A program made the translations under genes and the position numbers. This document shows, one piece after another, positions 10,335 through 21,481 of a stretch of DNA of 30,616 nt (position 1 is the stretch's first letter; every line of letters begins with the position of its first letter). Origin of the DNA: Perkinsus marinus ATCC 50983 (lineage: Eukaryota; Perkinsozoa; Perkinsida; Perkinsidae); assembly GCF_000006405.1 (NCBI RefSeq), contig NW_003208140.1, positions 35,440 through 66,055 of the forward strand, read 5' to 3'. Under the pieces are notes generated by a model that saw only the letters and a list, made by a program, of their open reading frames with translations, searched no databases and had not been told where the DNA came from.

Positions 10335-11234
10335 ATGGGTTGCGGTTCGTCAATACCAGAGGTGGCGGAGGAGGGAATGTACAGTGTGAAGGTTAGCGGA
10401 GCGAAGCGAGTTGAATGTAACGAATTGTATGAAGTTAATAAATGTGATCGTTCGAGAACAGAAGAACAGTCGAGTGAGGAAGGGGAAGGTGATAATGTCA
10501 CAGAGGTCGCGGGTTCGATTTCATCGTGTGGTTTTTTATAAGATATGAACGTTTTAAAGAGGGATATTTCTTCCGGATGAGACTCCGTTGCTTTAATCGT
10601 CTGCTGAGTAGATGATCTGCGCGAGTAGTATTCAACTGTGTTTATATGTCAGGAGCCGTGGCTATGAATCCGGCACAGGTTCCAAACCTGGTGGGAGCAT
10701 CTCCCACCTCGATTATCAAAGAATGCCTTCCCAAGAGGGGACATAGCAGTGATGCAGAAAACAGGTCGTGGGTTAGATGTGGATCTGCTACGAGTAATAA
10801 GATACTACTATCGCCGGTAAGGCACCCGTTATAACTAATAACAGATCGCTTCTTGTTGGTGATTTTTATCACGCAACGATTTTGGAGTGTATTTTATTAC
10901 TCATTTCTCCACTACGTTTTTTGTGATATTTTTTCCGTCAGATTATTGCCCTCCACCTCCACCTCCTCCCATGAGGCAATCCTTCTCGTCGTCTCCACTC
11001 TGTACCATACTCGAGGACTCTCCTTTATCAAGTCGACAAATGCACTACTACTATGCATCTAGGAGTGCGGGTGAATTAATGGGCGCGCGGTCATCGCGGT
11101 CTGTGGAATTGAGGAGATCATGCAGTGGGGGGTTGCCTCATCATCATGAGAGGCGAAGACGAGATCACCATCGAGCACCTCCGCGATATCGTTACTGTGC
11201 GGAAAGGGTAAATCCAGCGGTTAAGGTGGCGTAA
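10335..11234 (+). CDS. Possible acylated Ser/Arg-rich protein, three-exon model, 178 aa
   Basis: Proposed exons: 10335-10488, 10653-10816, 11016-11234, with phases that agree and a TAA stop. The N-terminus MGCGSSI is a classic signal for N-myristoylation on Gly2 and palmitoylation on Cys3, suggesting membrane attachment. The middle (PAQVPNLVGASPTSIIKECL) and the basic C-terminus (SSRSVELRRSC, HHHERRRRDHH) match no family I know. Support is limited to open frames, GT-AG pairs (GTGATA, GTAAGG donors; TATATGTCAG, ATACTCGAG acceptors) and phase agreement. The alternative is an unspliced 68-aa ORF ending at 10541. An upstream in-frame ATG at 10287 exists, but the second was preferred for its acylation motif. 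Confidence 0.4.
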
Positions 11235-11395
11235 AGTTTCTACAGTTGCGGAATAATTTACACAGTTGTTTATATTCATTTGCTACTGGTCTTACCATCT
11301 TTCTCAGTGGAAAAGTTTTTCACGATTTGTATCAGAAACCGATTCGAGTTGGCTGAAGGCTGACCGTTCATTGCACTAGTCAAAGATGCTATGTT

Positions 11396-11659
11396 GTGCA
11401 TGCGTGCAAGTTTGCTAGGACAGTGAGCATTGTTTCTGTGTATTGTTTTGTAATAGTACTATTATTCACTACCTATCTGTTTAGAGCTACGCGATGTATG
11501 TTGCTAGAGATCTTGAAATCTTGGACAATCTTGCATTTCCTCAACGCGAACTACCTGGGGCTTTATTTTAGTTGTTCCTTGCTATTGCTGGTGCTACTGT
11601 TGTGGCTGATATCGTCTCCTTCAAACGAGATGTATCGTACTACTGCCTTATTGGGTTAG
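11396..11659 (+). CDS. Possible small membrane protein, 87 aa
   Basis: An ORF with two strongly hydrophobic segments, about residues 10-29 and 53-72. It is not recognised. T-rich DNA gives such segments by chance, and there is no supporting splice or homology signal. It could also be a terminal exon of the gene upstream. Confidence 0.2.
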   Translation: MHACKFARTVSIVSVYCFVIVLLFTTYLFRATRCMLLEILKSWTILHFLNANYLGLYFSCSLLLLVLLLWLISSPSNEMYRTTALLG

Positions 11660-11789
11660 TGGGTCGATTGGCGGTTCGGTAGAGGAAACGCCCGAGTTCG
11701 ACCCCGGCTTGTGATGACTATGATGAGGGAGTAGCGAAACAAGTATGTACATCGAATCAGAGAGGCTTCATGTTCTTCGTGAGATTATG

Positions 11790-11865
11790 CATCTCATATA
11801 GCCTAGTGGTATTATTCTTGTTGGCATTACGGAAGGTCCATGGTTCGAATATCGGGAGGGGTATC
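11790..11865 (+). other. tRNA-like relic with A-box and B-box matches
   Basis: TAGCCTAGTGG at 11799-11809 fits the Pol III A box, and GGTTCGAATATC at 11842-11853 fits the B box at tRNA-like spacing. The acceptor and T stems do not pair properly, so this is a degenerate tRNA or a tRNA-derived element rather than a working tRNA. Confidence 0.35.
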
Positions 11866-12406
11866 GTTGATATGATTATCCTCACCGTATTGTAACCTTC
11901 TTTCCAGACTCAAGCCGATATGATATCCTATTCAGCTGGGCTAACCCACCCGCTATACGTTGATATCATTTACACACTTTACTGCCAACAATCGCTTCTG
12001 AATGCACCCTTTAAAGTTTTATCTTCTTGTTTCGAGTTGGGTTATGCAGCATTGGAGAGTTTTGTCTGATTGCCAACTCGAATCTCTCTCGATGGGTTTG
12101 AGTTTTCACTGAAAACCTATTATGTTGTCCACTATAAAGCAACTCGATGTTCCATTGCGATTCATTCTCATCCATAGCGAGACGCCCAAAACATGAAACT
12201 AACACAACTCGATGATTATCAGAGATAACTCCAACCGCACTTCATGTATAACGCGAACAATGCCTCGAGTAGCGCCTGACAGAAAGGGAACGGCAACCGA
12301 TGAAATCAGTCTACGATATCGAATTGAATACATGTGTCTGAATCCAACACAAAAACTCTTACTATGACTAAACATCCTCTTCGCTCACTCACCGCTCTCA
12401 TGAATA
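11866..12406. other. Region downstream of the CFAP100-like gene
   Basis: The 3' side of the minus-strand CFAP100-like gene. A minus ORF at 12011-12205 and a preceding open stretch could be extra exons if the proposed stop at 12407 is wrong, but neither resembles CFAP100. No repeats of family A or B were seen. Confidence 0.4.
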
Positions 12407-15400
12407 TCACTGTCGTTCCTCCTGGATTTCATATTCAGCAGCATCGATTCCCAACAACTACAACTTGAGACATCAAATAAAGCTCCTTCAATACACCCAC
12501 CTCAGTGTATTCCTTAAGAGCTTGCTTTCTGATCTCCTCAGCAGTTTGTCTTCGTTTTTGTGTAGCATCCGTGGGAACCGATCGAAACCTGAACGCTTCA
12601 TGGTATTATCCGATTCACTTTCACTGTTACCTTATTGGTTTCGCGGGTTTGCTTTTCTCATCAGGTTTCTCCATGCGTTCGTAAGCGGCTATCAACCTGC
12701 GTTCGATTCTCTTCTTATGAGCTTGGGCTTTTTCTAAGCGCAACTTGTCTCGCCGTGCTTTCTCCACCTACGAACACTCAGCAATAGGTGGCCAGTGTTG
12801 GAGTAGGAATATATGTTCGCTTTATTCAGCTGAGCGCAGGAGTTTCCTCACTAATCATAGAAATTGGCAAAAAAATCGGGTAGAAGTGTACAGAAACCAG
12901 TGAGAAATTCCCAAAAATTTTCTCAGAATTTTCATCTTGTCACCGAAACATCAAGTCCCAACAACCCCATTGGATGAAGCTCTACAGTGTGAACCAATCC
13001 GTTATGCAAGGTAGTGTTTTCGACGCCAAACTGAGCTCGAAAGTGAACTTTGATAACAACGTGAATCGATTGATACCAACGTTTTAGAAGCTTTCCGTAG
13101 TCAATAGTCGTACAAGTCGCAAATTGGGAAGAAATCCATCTCGAAAATCTACCTATGCATAACTGTTTGGTTCGCATTGAACAACTAAATATCTTTCGAA
13201 CAGATAAGATGAGCCCCTTACCTGTTTCTCAAGAGTATTAATGAGCGCTCCATCTCGGCGTTCAAATTCATCTAGTTCTCGGGCAACACTCTCTACTCTC
13301 AACTCCATTCCTTCGATCATTTCTAGTGTGTCCACGTAATGTGATTCACCCACTGTAGCTGAGTATAGCTGAAAGACAACGTCATGTGGTGTCACACGTG
13401 GTGTCACCACATCGGTATTGTTATAACAACAGTTGTTATGATACGTAATACGTATTACGTATGAATAATGTGGCATTTGATAGATCGAATTTAATCTCAT
13501 TGCTTTCTGAACTGCTCCATCTCCACCACATGCGTTATCCCTGAACTGTATTTCGCCCGGAAATTCCAAATGTACAATGGCCAGAATTCTCTAACTTTCT
13601 CTCAGGTTATCAGAGTTTCTCTTCTTTACAGTTCATCACCAAAATGTTATCATAGCCTCCCAGGTCGCCTTACCTCGAGTACTTTCTTTCTCATGTGATC
13701 CAACTCCGCGTCAATCTCGCTGATGATAGATTCATCAGCCAGTGCAACACTCATCGTTTTGCACGCCTTTTCTTCGGCTGATACCAACTTCTCAACACTC
13801 TGAATTTCGCGCACAATTATGAAGTAAAATGTCGTTTATAATATTATTAGTGAATTTCTGGTTGACATTTTTCTAAACCAATGTCGGAGGAATAAATGTT
13901 CGCTTTTCTCAACTGAGCTCGGGGGTTTCCTCACTATTTCCAGAAACAACTGTTACTAATTCGACTAAGTGAATAAGGCGTAAAACATGCGATGTGTTTT
14001 CCATGTGATATGTAAAACTATCATCTGTGAAGTTTCACCCGTTTTACGTGAAGTGGCGTAATACTCCCTGTGAATAACATGATATTCGCGCTATAAAGTG
14101 GATTGAAACCACCACGGACAAATCATCCCATTTCACGTGAAACGCTCTCAGAATTTCACGTGTTTTACGCGCTGTTCACAGCTTACATGCGTTTTCCGCG
14201 AAGTGAGAGCCGAAGTATGCTTTTCACCATTGTTTTTCATATCACGGGTGAAACTCCACTGTATCGTGTGAATTTCACCATCCAAACTGATTGACAGATA
14301 TAGGCATATACCTACTTCTATCTGCTTCTTTAAACCGTTCTTCCTTTTCTCTGCAGCACTAACAGTATCATCGTATGTGCGTGTGAGCTCTCCAAGGATC
14401 TAAGACGCCTTTGTCATTATCCATCATTACTCCAAAGCTTCCTGTATTTTGAATTTAATTTCGCCAATCGTTCTCAATTCACTTCATATCGCGTTTTTCA
14501 CGTGAAGTATTACGCCACTTTCTGTGAAACAGGTGAAACTCCAGTGTTCCTGCTGGTAACTTTCACATTGTAAATGACACTTTAGTAGAGTTTCATCTTC
14601 GGCCGGAGTCAGACCGACCAACTCCAGGCAAGATAAAAATCTCCATTACACAGAGAAAAAACATTTGGTAGAATTGACGCTGATAATAGGGTGCACGAGA
14701 CAAATCACTTCACGTATTCTGCACGTTTTCCACTGCTCACATGCGTTCTGCGCGAAGTGAAATGTAAAATATGTTTTTCACTATTGTTATTCATATCATG
14801 GATGAAACTCCACTGCTTTCAAAGCAATACTCTACAATGCTATGGTGTATAATTCTGTTCTGAAGAAAACAGATGAGTACGTGAGTAAGATAAGCCTCGG
14901 AATGACTACGTTATAATGTAGCCATAAGGTAGCCCGTCATTAACATAATACTAATGTTAAGTGTTCACCTGATCTGACTCCGCTTCCAATTGAATAGCCA
15001 ACAAGTTCTTATCCTCAAGCTCTGTAAGTACGTCCAAGAGCTGTTGTGGTTGAGTGAAATATCTACTCACATCGAGGCCAATGTAATAGTTGCTTTTTCC
15101 TCGCGATAATCATACACGCTTTGTGGATTGGTCCTCACCCTGTAACTTCTCGGCTACGTTAGGAGAGGAGAAGCTAGAGTTGAGATCCAACCCCTTCTCA
15201 GCGTGCTATTCCCCATGAGTTCAAGCACGCTAGAAAGCGTTACATGTGTTCTTTCTTCCCGAGCTAGCTCTTCCCTTCTTCCCTCGATCGTTCGCGAGTA
15301 ATATATAAATTCCGCGATGGTTTATGCAGTTTTAGTGACAGAAACACAATTTACCTCGTAGATTCATTTTTTATTTTCCAGGGCGCGCGCGAAATGCAGC

Positions 15401-18400
15401 AGGGAAATATCGCTTACAGTTTTATATCATCATTGGAACTTTCTGACTCTCTATTCTGCTCGTGCGCCGTTCCATTAGAGGACTCCTTCAGCGGCCTTGC
15501 GCCTCGTTTACGTGTTGCCTACCGTAAATGCGATTTCTCTCAATGAAGTGCTGCGTTGGGTAACGCGAACTTACGAACAGGTGATTCCCTACAAAGTGCT
15601 GGTCGAGAACCAGAGAAAGCGAAAACCGCAGCAGCAGTCACTGTATGAGCTCACTTGACGGTATTTCCACAATACACAAAAAGCAGTTGCGTAACATGAA
15701 TTTCATACGAATCAAAAAGTCAACGAAATCATGGCAAAATGAAACCAAAGCACAACTGGGCGTTATGCAGTGGAGTTTCGCCCGTTTTACGTGAAGTGGC
15801 GTAATACTCCGTGAAGACCCCGGCGTTCGCGGGGATATGCAGTAGTCGTGGAATATATTTTTCACTAGTGTTCTTCATATCACTAGGGTGAAACTCCATT
15901 GTGTGAAAATTTGATATGCAAATGCATTTTCTCTTCCGGGTTTGATGATAGTGGACAACTTGTCGCTATCACAGTCTCGAAAGGTTTCCTTCATCACATC
16001 ACATGTTCATAGCAATGCTTACGTTTCTTACGCGATATAGTTTCAGATCGATTTTTATTATTCTCGGAAAATTACATACAGTACATTTGCATATCAATTT
16101 GACACGCACTGTGCTAGTATTGGATTTCCACCAGCGTTTGTTCATTCCACAGTTTCACCAATTGTCTCACTCTCTCCTCCCTAGCGGCCTTTTGCTCTAT
16201 CTTTTCCAACAGCCATTCTTTCGGGGTCACCTCCTCCAGAAATTTCCGATATCTACCATTTGTAACTCTACTAATATATCATATACGCCTATATTAACTA
16301 TAACAAGTATGTCATATAATGGGGTTTCACCCGTGATATGCACTTGGTGTTAAACGCCACTTACGAGTGAGACTCCAATATACACCATATGCGAAATCTG
16401 TTTTCACTAGTGTTTTTCATATCATGGGTGAAACTTCAGTGTGCTGGCTGTGGTTGAACTTGCCACGTTATTCAACTTTGGATACAACATGTTCTTGTCA
16501 AGACCAGACCAGTGATTGTGCCGTAAGGAGCGTGCCATTTTTCCAAGCAAATCACGGAAATTTCGATCTCTCCTCCAACAACAAAGACAGTTTTCCTCTG
16601 AAATTGGAGCCATGCATAGCCATTCACATAACGCATACTTTATCAAGAGAAATTGATAATACTCATGAACCTTTCATAGATATGTAGTGAAGCGCAATTT
16701 TCACAGCTCATAGCCGTTTCACTGCACGCTCCTCACATATACGTATCGAGTTAACGGAATAGACTCAGAAGTCCTGAGTCCAGAAGTTCCGAGTCAGAAC
16801 AAAGGGCCTCTCTTCTCAGCAATTCTTGCGATAGATTAGTATGCTCACTTGCAATGACCAGAAATCTTGCTTAGTAATATGGATGTAAGCTGATACCATC
16901 CTTACTATGTAACGTTGCTATGAGAAGTGTTTTCACTGTGTAGTGGTGAATATCTTAGGGACAGTATTGTCTCCAATGAAAAAATAGGAAAAGGCAGGTT
17001 ACCTACCCTTTGAAAAAAAATGTTGTAACTCTTTTCAAAATTTTCCCTTTCTTCTAATCCTTGATCCTGATCTTCCCCTTGATTTTTCTTCATTTTTCAT
17101 TCATTCTTCCCCATTTTTTCCATTTTTCCCCATTTTTTCCATTTTTCCCCCATTTTTTTCCATTTTTCCATTTTTTTATCTCTTGAATAAAGAAAATACT
17201 TACCGCAAGCATCTTCTGTACCAACTTATGCTATCTAATAGATATAAAAAGGAAAGCAATGACCCTCAACATAATGAATAAACTTTTCATCATCAAGCCT
17301 CCCTTATGGTTTACTCGTCCAGCTCTTGTTGCAATTCACGAAGTGTTGATGTCTCTCTTTCCAGCACCAACAAGTCTTTCCTTAGAGATCTCAACTGTCA
17401 ATTCCAAAGTGATAATGGATCACGTTTCAGCGTTGGAGGAATTACTTTGTTGATTTTCTCATCCTTCATTTCACTCACGGCATCACATTTTGCCACTGCA
17501 TCGCGAGCCTTGGAGACATACTCCTTCATATAGGCATCAAAGTTGGCTATGTTGCTTTCGGTGATCATCTCAGATTTCTCCAACATTTCTTCCTGTTAAA
17601 CATACATACCATAATCTCCGCAAATTCCGAGGGTGTCTTTGTAACAAATTCAGGATTTGTAAAATAGAACTGGATTTGATATTGGTCAATGATGCATTTC
17701 AATTTCTATCATCGAGCGATGAAATTTAAATCAACTCGGGCAGAACTGAACCCTAGGGTGCAGTGAGCGTTTCCTGGACTTCACTTTATCCCGTGCTTCT
17801 CGATTCAATCTGTTTATTTCCTTGTTTTTCATCTCAGTTGCCATTCTACGACGTAGGATGTTCCTGAAAGGTGGTATGGTAATAAACTTGTATTGTCGTG
17901 TCAGGGTAATTCTGTAATTGTATCTTTTCATCATCAGCTACAAAGCGAGCTAGAAGCCCTCCAGCTCGCTATGTAGCTGAGGATAAAAAGGTCCTCTAGT
18001 AGAGAATCGCTTATTGGGTGAAAGTCAAGAATATGTGTTGTTACATTTCCTTATGCCCACTACCTTGTTTTCCACCAGTAACACAGAAACCAACCCTGAT
18101 GAATTGTTAGTGACAATATGAAATCTACGGTAAGTACGGTAAAATATATACCGACCAACTACATGTGTTAGTGTCACTAACTTAGTGATAGTGTGGAAAT
18201 TTTGGGAGATTTTTGTTGGTTTCTCAACTGCCTGAATTCGTAAGTGAATTCTTATAATCACTAAGGAAACTCCTGAGCTGAGCTGAGGAAATCAAACATA
18301 TGTCGCTGAAAAAATACCCACTTTCTATTTTCCAAGAACGTATGGCAGCTTTCTTTCAAATACCAGGGACTCCGTTTTTCCACGATCACCCCAGAGTAAG

Positions 18401-20707
18401 TCGTCTCCTTCTGTTTCAAGCCTCCATCTTGCAGTGCTAGAGGTTTGCTGTGTTCTATCCTTACACGTTGTATGACATCATGATTCTGAATTATGATGTT
18501 GAAGGGATCATCTCATAAACAGTTGGCTTTACTCTTTGTGAGTTTTCCGGAATAATTGCCACCTGTTTTACGTCAAGTGGCGTAAAACTGCGTGAAAAAC
18601 GCGATATTCGCGGTGGTATGCAGTAGTCGTGAAATATATTTTTCACTAGTGTTTTACATATCATTAGGGTGAAACTCCTATATATATCTCAAATACTACA
18701 ATGCACAGATATTCAAAAGGTTGATCGTATAGTCGTGATGACAACAAAATTAGGTGATGCCTCATGGCATTCTATGTAACAACAATCTCGCGCTACGCTA
18801 CGGCATACAAGCGACGATAGGTAAATCGGAGTCATTCACATCACCAGTTTTCCTAAAACCACTCTCACACAAGTCCAGGAAGAACCTACCTTTTTCGTGT
18901 CTGTTTTCGGAGTGTATGATCTCCCTGATGTTTTCGGTTGTGTTAGGAAGATTCCTGTCGGCCGACTCACTCTGGCAGCTATCGAGCTTACAGTAGGTCT
19001 CCGTTCAACCTACTGCAACTCATGTAAGATACAGTGGAGTTTCACCCGTTTTACGTGGCGTTAAACTCGGTAAAAAACGCGAAATTCACGATATGCAGTA
19101 GTCGTGAAATATGTTTTTTTCAAATCACTAGGGTTAAACTCCAGTGTTGGAGTAGGAATATACGTTCGCTTTCCTCAGCTGAGCTCCTCACTAACTAATG
19201 GAATTTATATGCGCTAGAGCAGAAATGTTCATAAAAGAAAGAGAATTTCCCAAGCATTCAGAAAAATTTTCATATTGTCACCAACACAGAGTTTACCATG
19301 TGCATATTTCCCTCACACACTGTCAACATCAGAAATATGCAGAAAAACTGCGAGATCAGGAAAACCACCTGAGATTTTCTCACGAGGTTGAAATCAACTA
19401 CAACAGGGAAATAATGGAGTTTCTCCCTAGTGATATGAAAAAAACCAGTGCAAAATGCATTTCACGACTACTGCATATTATCGCGAATATCGCATTTTTC
19501 ACATGGAGTTTCACGCCACTTCACGTAAAACGGGTAAAACTCCATTAATCCTATATTAACTACTGATAATACGTTATGAACATAATAATTGGGAGTTAAT
19601 AATGGTGTTTCACCTGAATTTAACGAGAAGTGGCGTAATACTCCGTGTTATTATAGGACGTATATGTTTCCGCGAAAACCGATAACACAAACGTTTTCCG
19701 CGAAGTGAATGGTGAAATATGTTTTTCACTGGTGTTCTCTCTTCACTAGGGTTAAACTTCAATCCAGTGCTAGAATATATCTTCGCTTTCCTCAGCCGAC
19801 GCCAGAAATTTCCTCACTTCATAATTTATAGAAGTTTACATACCAATTCGTGTAAAAGTGTATAGGAACCAATGAAAATTTCCTAAAATTTCCCTCAGAA
19901 TTTCACATACACATGTAGTTGGGCATGCCAGTCAATTAGAACACTGCTCAAAAGTCTAATACTACAATAATGTATCTACACCGACCCACTGGCAGTTGCT
20001 TCCGTTGCTGAGCCACAGCCTCTTCACGTTCTCGCCGGCGCTCACCATAACGTCGAATCGATGAGTCCGAACTTGGCAGTTTGTAGGGATTGCATCTAAG
20101 CATCAAATAAATGTAATTTCCCGCTCACTCCAGAACAATACTGCTATGGTGATGATACCGTCAAGAGGATCTTATCCTTCTATTTCTAAACATCGAATTT
20201 ATCTTCCATAGTGTAGATTTGAACAGAATTGCTAAGGTTGAGATGATTGAACACATCTATTTCTTCACGTCATACCCTCATATCAATTCTCTCTGTATAT
20301 TATCGCTTCGCTTCGCTATGGTTGTTCGCTTGTTCATAGCGATTATACGTTTCCTTAATAAGCGATGGAGGATCCTCTCATATTTCCACGCGATACGTTA
20401 CAGTAGGCGATATGTGAAAAGGATAGTAGAAAGTGTTCCCCATAGTAGAAACTCCACCACTGGCATTTTCATCAATACACGATCAATTCCGTTGTCAATC
20501 GTGTGATATTCATAACACTAATTCCACAATCCTCGCTGAGGTGGGATCCTCAACATTATTGGGCTATAAGCTCATTCAATTAAGTACAACAACAACAACA
20601 ACAACGGCGAGAGTTATAATTTAACAACGAGCACCATACGAGCTCCCTTACTCTGAGTCGTTGGATGCTGAGCTCTCGGGGCTCTCGATGGAGCTTCTTG
20701 CCGCCAT
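12407..20707 (-). CDS. CFAP100: CFAP100/MIA1-like flagellar coiled-coil protein, 493 aa, 15 exons
   Basis: Minus-strand exons: 20707-20652, 20095-19990, 18410-18364, 17863-17785, 17592-17446, 17394-17315, 16270-16132, 15518-15418, 15062-14969, 14399-14316, 13799-13674, 13368-13222, 12767-12631, 12588-12501, 12457-12407. Phases agree throughout (494 codons). Family landmarks in order: NPYKLPSSD at 21-29, TTYSG near 65, a DUF4200-type coiled coil beginning EEMLEKSE at 97, YRKFLEEVTPKEW at 179-191, LYFTQPQQLLDVLTELE at 252-268, further coiled coils, and KPIRFRSVP near 444-452. CFAP100 (Chlamydomonas MIA1) pairs with CFAP73 in the complex regulating inner-arm dynein on axonemes. Introns range from 42 nt to 1.58 kb, the larger ones loaded with A and B repeats. 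Least certain are the last exon and the start of exon 7 (16270 or 16267). Confidence 0.87.
12793..12954 (+). mobile_element. Family B element, truncated
   Basis: Begins CAGTGTTGGAGTAGGAATATATG and loses the right end. It lies in the CFAP100 intron 26 bp from the acceptor of exon 13. Confidence 0.82.
13390..13462. repeat. Cluster of palindromes in a CFAP100 intron
   Basis: Contains a repeated GTGGTGTCAC motif, the 12-bp palindrome TTGTTATAACAA, a hairpin AACAAC-A-GTTGTT, and a perfect 22-bp palindrome at 13441-13462 built from TACGTA units. It does not match families A or B. Confidence 0.85.
13880..13941 (+). mobile_element. Family B left-end fragment
   Basis: ATGTCGGAGGAATAAATG then TTCGCTTTTCTCAACTGAGC; stops after the TTTCCTCACT motif. 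Confidence 0.7.
14028..14258 (+). mobile_element. Family A, composite or two copies
   Basis: Starts TGAAGTTTCACCCGTTTTAC, includes the GTTTTCCGCGAAGTGA middle of subfamily A2, and ends CACGGGTGAAACTCCA. Confidence 0.8.
14482..14543 (-). mobile_element. Family A fragment
   Basis: ATCGCGTTTTTCACGTGAAG to CAGGTGAAACTCCA; one end only. Confidence 0.75.
14704..14812 (+). mobile_element. Family A element, A2 middle
   Basis: Contains GCGCGAAGTGAAATG and ends ATGGATGAAACTCCA; left end degraded. Confidence 0.75.
15771..15898 (+). mobile_element. Family A element, full length
   Basis: 128 bp, TGGAGTTTCGCCCGTTTTAC to CACTAGGGTGAAACTCCA, with the GATATGCAGTAGTCGTG core. A good reference copy, in a CFAP100 intron. 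Confidence 0.92.
16320..16438 (+). mobile_element. Family A element
   Basis: TGGGGTTTCACCCGTGATAT to ATCATGGGTGAAACTTCA; rearranged middle. Confidence 0.82.
16976..17190. repeat. Pyrimidine-rich low-complexity tract
   Basis: Repeats of CCATTTTTCC-like units (clearest at 17108-17177) on the plus strand inside the 1-kb CFAP100 intron between 17314 and 16271. On the transcribed strand it is purine-rich, so it is not a splice-site tract. Confidence 0.85.
18134..18308 (-). mobile_element. Family B element, reverse orientation
   Basis: CAACTACATGTGTTAGTG at one end and GAGCTGAGGAAATC...ACATATG at the other, in the CFAP100 intron between exons 3 and 4. The ends are degenerate. Confidence 0.8.
18557..18680 (+). 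mobile_element. Family A element
   Basis: Left end degraded; carries GTGGCGTAAAACTG, the GCAGTAGTCGTG core and GGGTGAAACTCC. Confidence 0.85.
19034..19143 (+). mobile_element. Family A element
   Basis: TGGAGTTTCACCCGTTTTAC to AGGGTTAAACTCCA, immediately followed by a B element. Confidence 0.9.
19142..19322 (+). mobile_element. Family B element abutting an A element
   Basis: CAGTGTTGG start and CACACACTG end. The first bases overlap the last CCA of the A copy at 19034-19143. Confidence 0.82.
19415..19544 (-). mobile_element. Family A element, reverse orientation
   Basis: TGGAGTTTCTCCCTAGTGAT to ACGGGTAAAACTCCA. Confidence 0.9.
19603..19761 (+). mobile_element. Family A element, A2 form
   Basis: 159 bp with the CGATAACACAAACG and TTTTCCGCGAAGTGAA middle; ends GGGTTAAACTTCA. 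Confidence 0.85.
19765..19932 (+). mobile_element. Family B element abutting an A element
   Basis: Starts CAGTGCTAGAATATATC directly after the A copy ending at 19761. The right end fades after CACATGTAGTTGGGCATG. Confidence 0.8.
20586..20605. repeat. Short ACA microsatellite
   Basis: About seven ACA copies in the first CFAP100 intron, 47 bp inside the donor site. Confidence 0.9.
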
Positions 20708-20782
20708 TGAAACAATGAACGATATCTACTCGGATTCACTAAATTGAGTCCTACGTCTACAACTACGCAGAATCCCATTTAT

Positions 20783-20815
20783 TGAAGTTTCACCCGTGAT
20801 ATGGGGTAAACACTA
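20783..20815 (+). mobile_element. Family A end fragment
   Basis: TGAAGTTTCACCCGTGATAT only. Confidence 0.6.
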
Positions 20816-20959
20816 GCGGAAAACAAAAAAAATCTTCCAGAGGTTTGTAAGCAACATTTTGACTCTGGGCAAGTCCAATCCTATAGGGTGAGAGAACCCA
20901 ACAGAGAGGGTTAAGGGAATATGAAAGCCTTGAATAAGCTTGATCGGCGGTGTGGCGGG

Positions 20960-21144
20960 CAGTGCGGGAAAATATGCAAATGGTCAACTACATGTGTAGG
21001 TGCCGATATGGAAATTCTGAGGAAACTTGAGGGAATTCTTATTGGTTTCTCTACAATCTCACCTGAATCCGTATACGAACTCCTATTATTGGTGAGAAAA
21101 CTCCTGAGCTCAGCTGAGGAAACCGAACATATATTCCAACACTG
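20960..21144 (-). mobile_element. Family B element, full length with target duplication
   Basis: 185 bp from CAGTGCGGGAAAATATGC to CATATATTCCAACACTG. Flanks GTGGCGGG (20952-20959) and GTAGCGGG (21145-21152) match at 7 of 8 positions. The 75-aa ORF over it is not a gene; the same peptide appears from the copy at 8713-8897. Confidence 0.9.
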
Positions 21145-21224
21145 GTAGCGGGTGCAATGATCTCAAAGATACAGAAGTGGGATCAAATCATTATATCGTG
21201 ATTGGAAAATATACACAGTGTGCT

Positions 21225-21370
21225 GAACGGCAGGAGACCGCACCAACGGATCACCCAGGAAGGGCGACGGACAACGAGGAAGCGAAGTCCTTAGCCCGCA
21301 TCTCCCCGGGCGGAAGGCTGGGGGGGAACTCCAACTGCACATGCGTGCTGGTTTCCCCGGACCATCGGTA
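21225..21370. other. GC-rich island of unknown nature
   Basis: About 145 bp, clearly GC-richer than its surroundings and open in reading frames on both strands. It could be a relic exon, a structured RNA or a fragment of another repeat. No family is recognised. Confidence 0.4.
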
Positions 21371-21481
21371 AACACCTGTACCGTCTGATATTTCACGACC
21401 ACTGCAAAACCACTTCACCACTCAAGTGAGTGACTGAAACTCAACCTCCTCATATATCTGTTTATGTTATGTTCACTATGC

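Noticed and set aside
10500-10532. tRNA or Pol III gene ending GGGTTCGATTTC...TTTTTT
   Set aside because: No A box or cloverleaf upstream; the sequence lies at the end of an open reading frame.
11640-11720. tRNA-like GAGTTCGACCCCGGC
   Set aside because: No pairing T stem and no acceptor stem; isolated motif.
16422-16690. Possible extra CFAP100 exon encoding RRDRNFRDLLGKMARSL
   Set aside because: Not needed: exons 6 and 7 join in phase without it, and no good donor was found.
8679-21148. Apparent conserved protein shared by ORFs at 8679-8957 (minus) and 20921-21148 (plus)
   Set aside because: Both ORFs are translations of family B elements. The similarity is at DNA level and other copies are not open.
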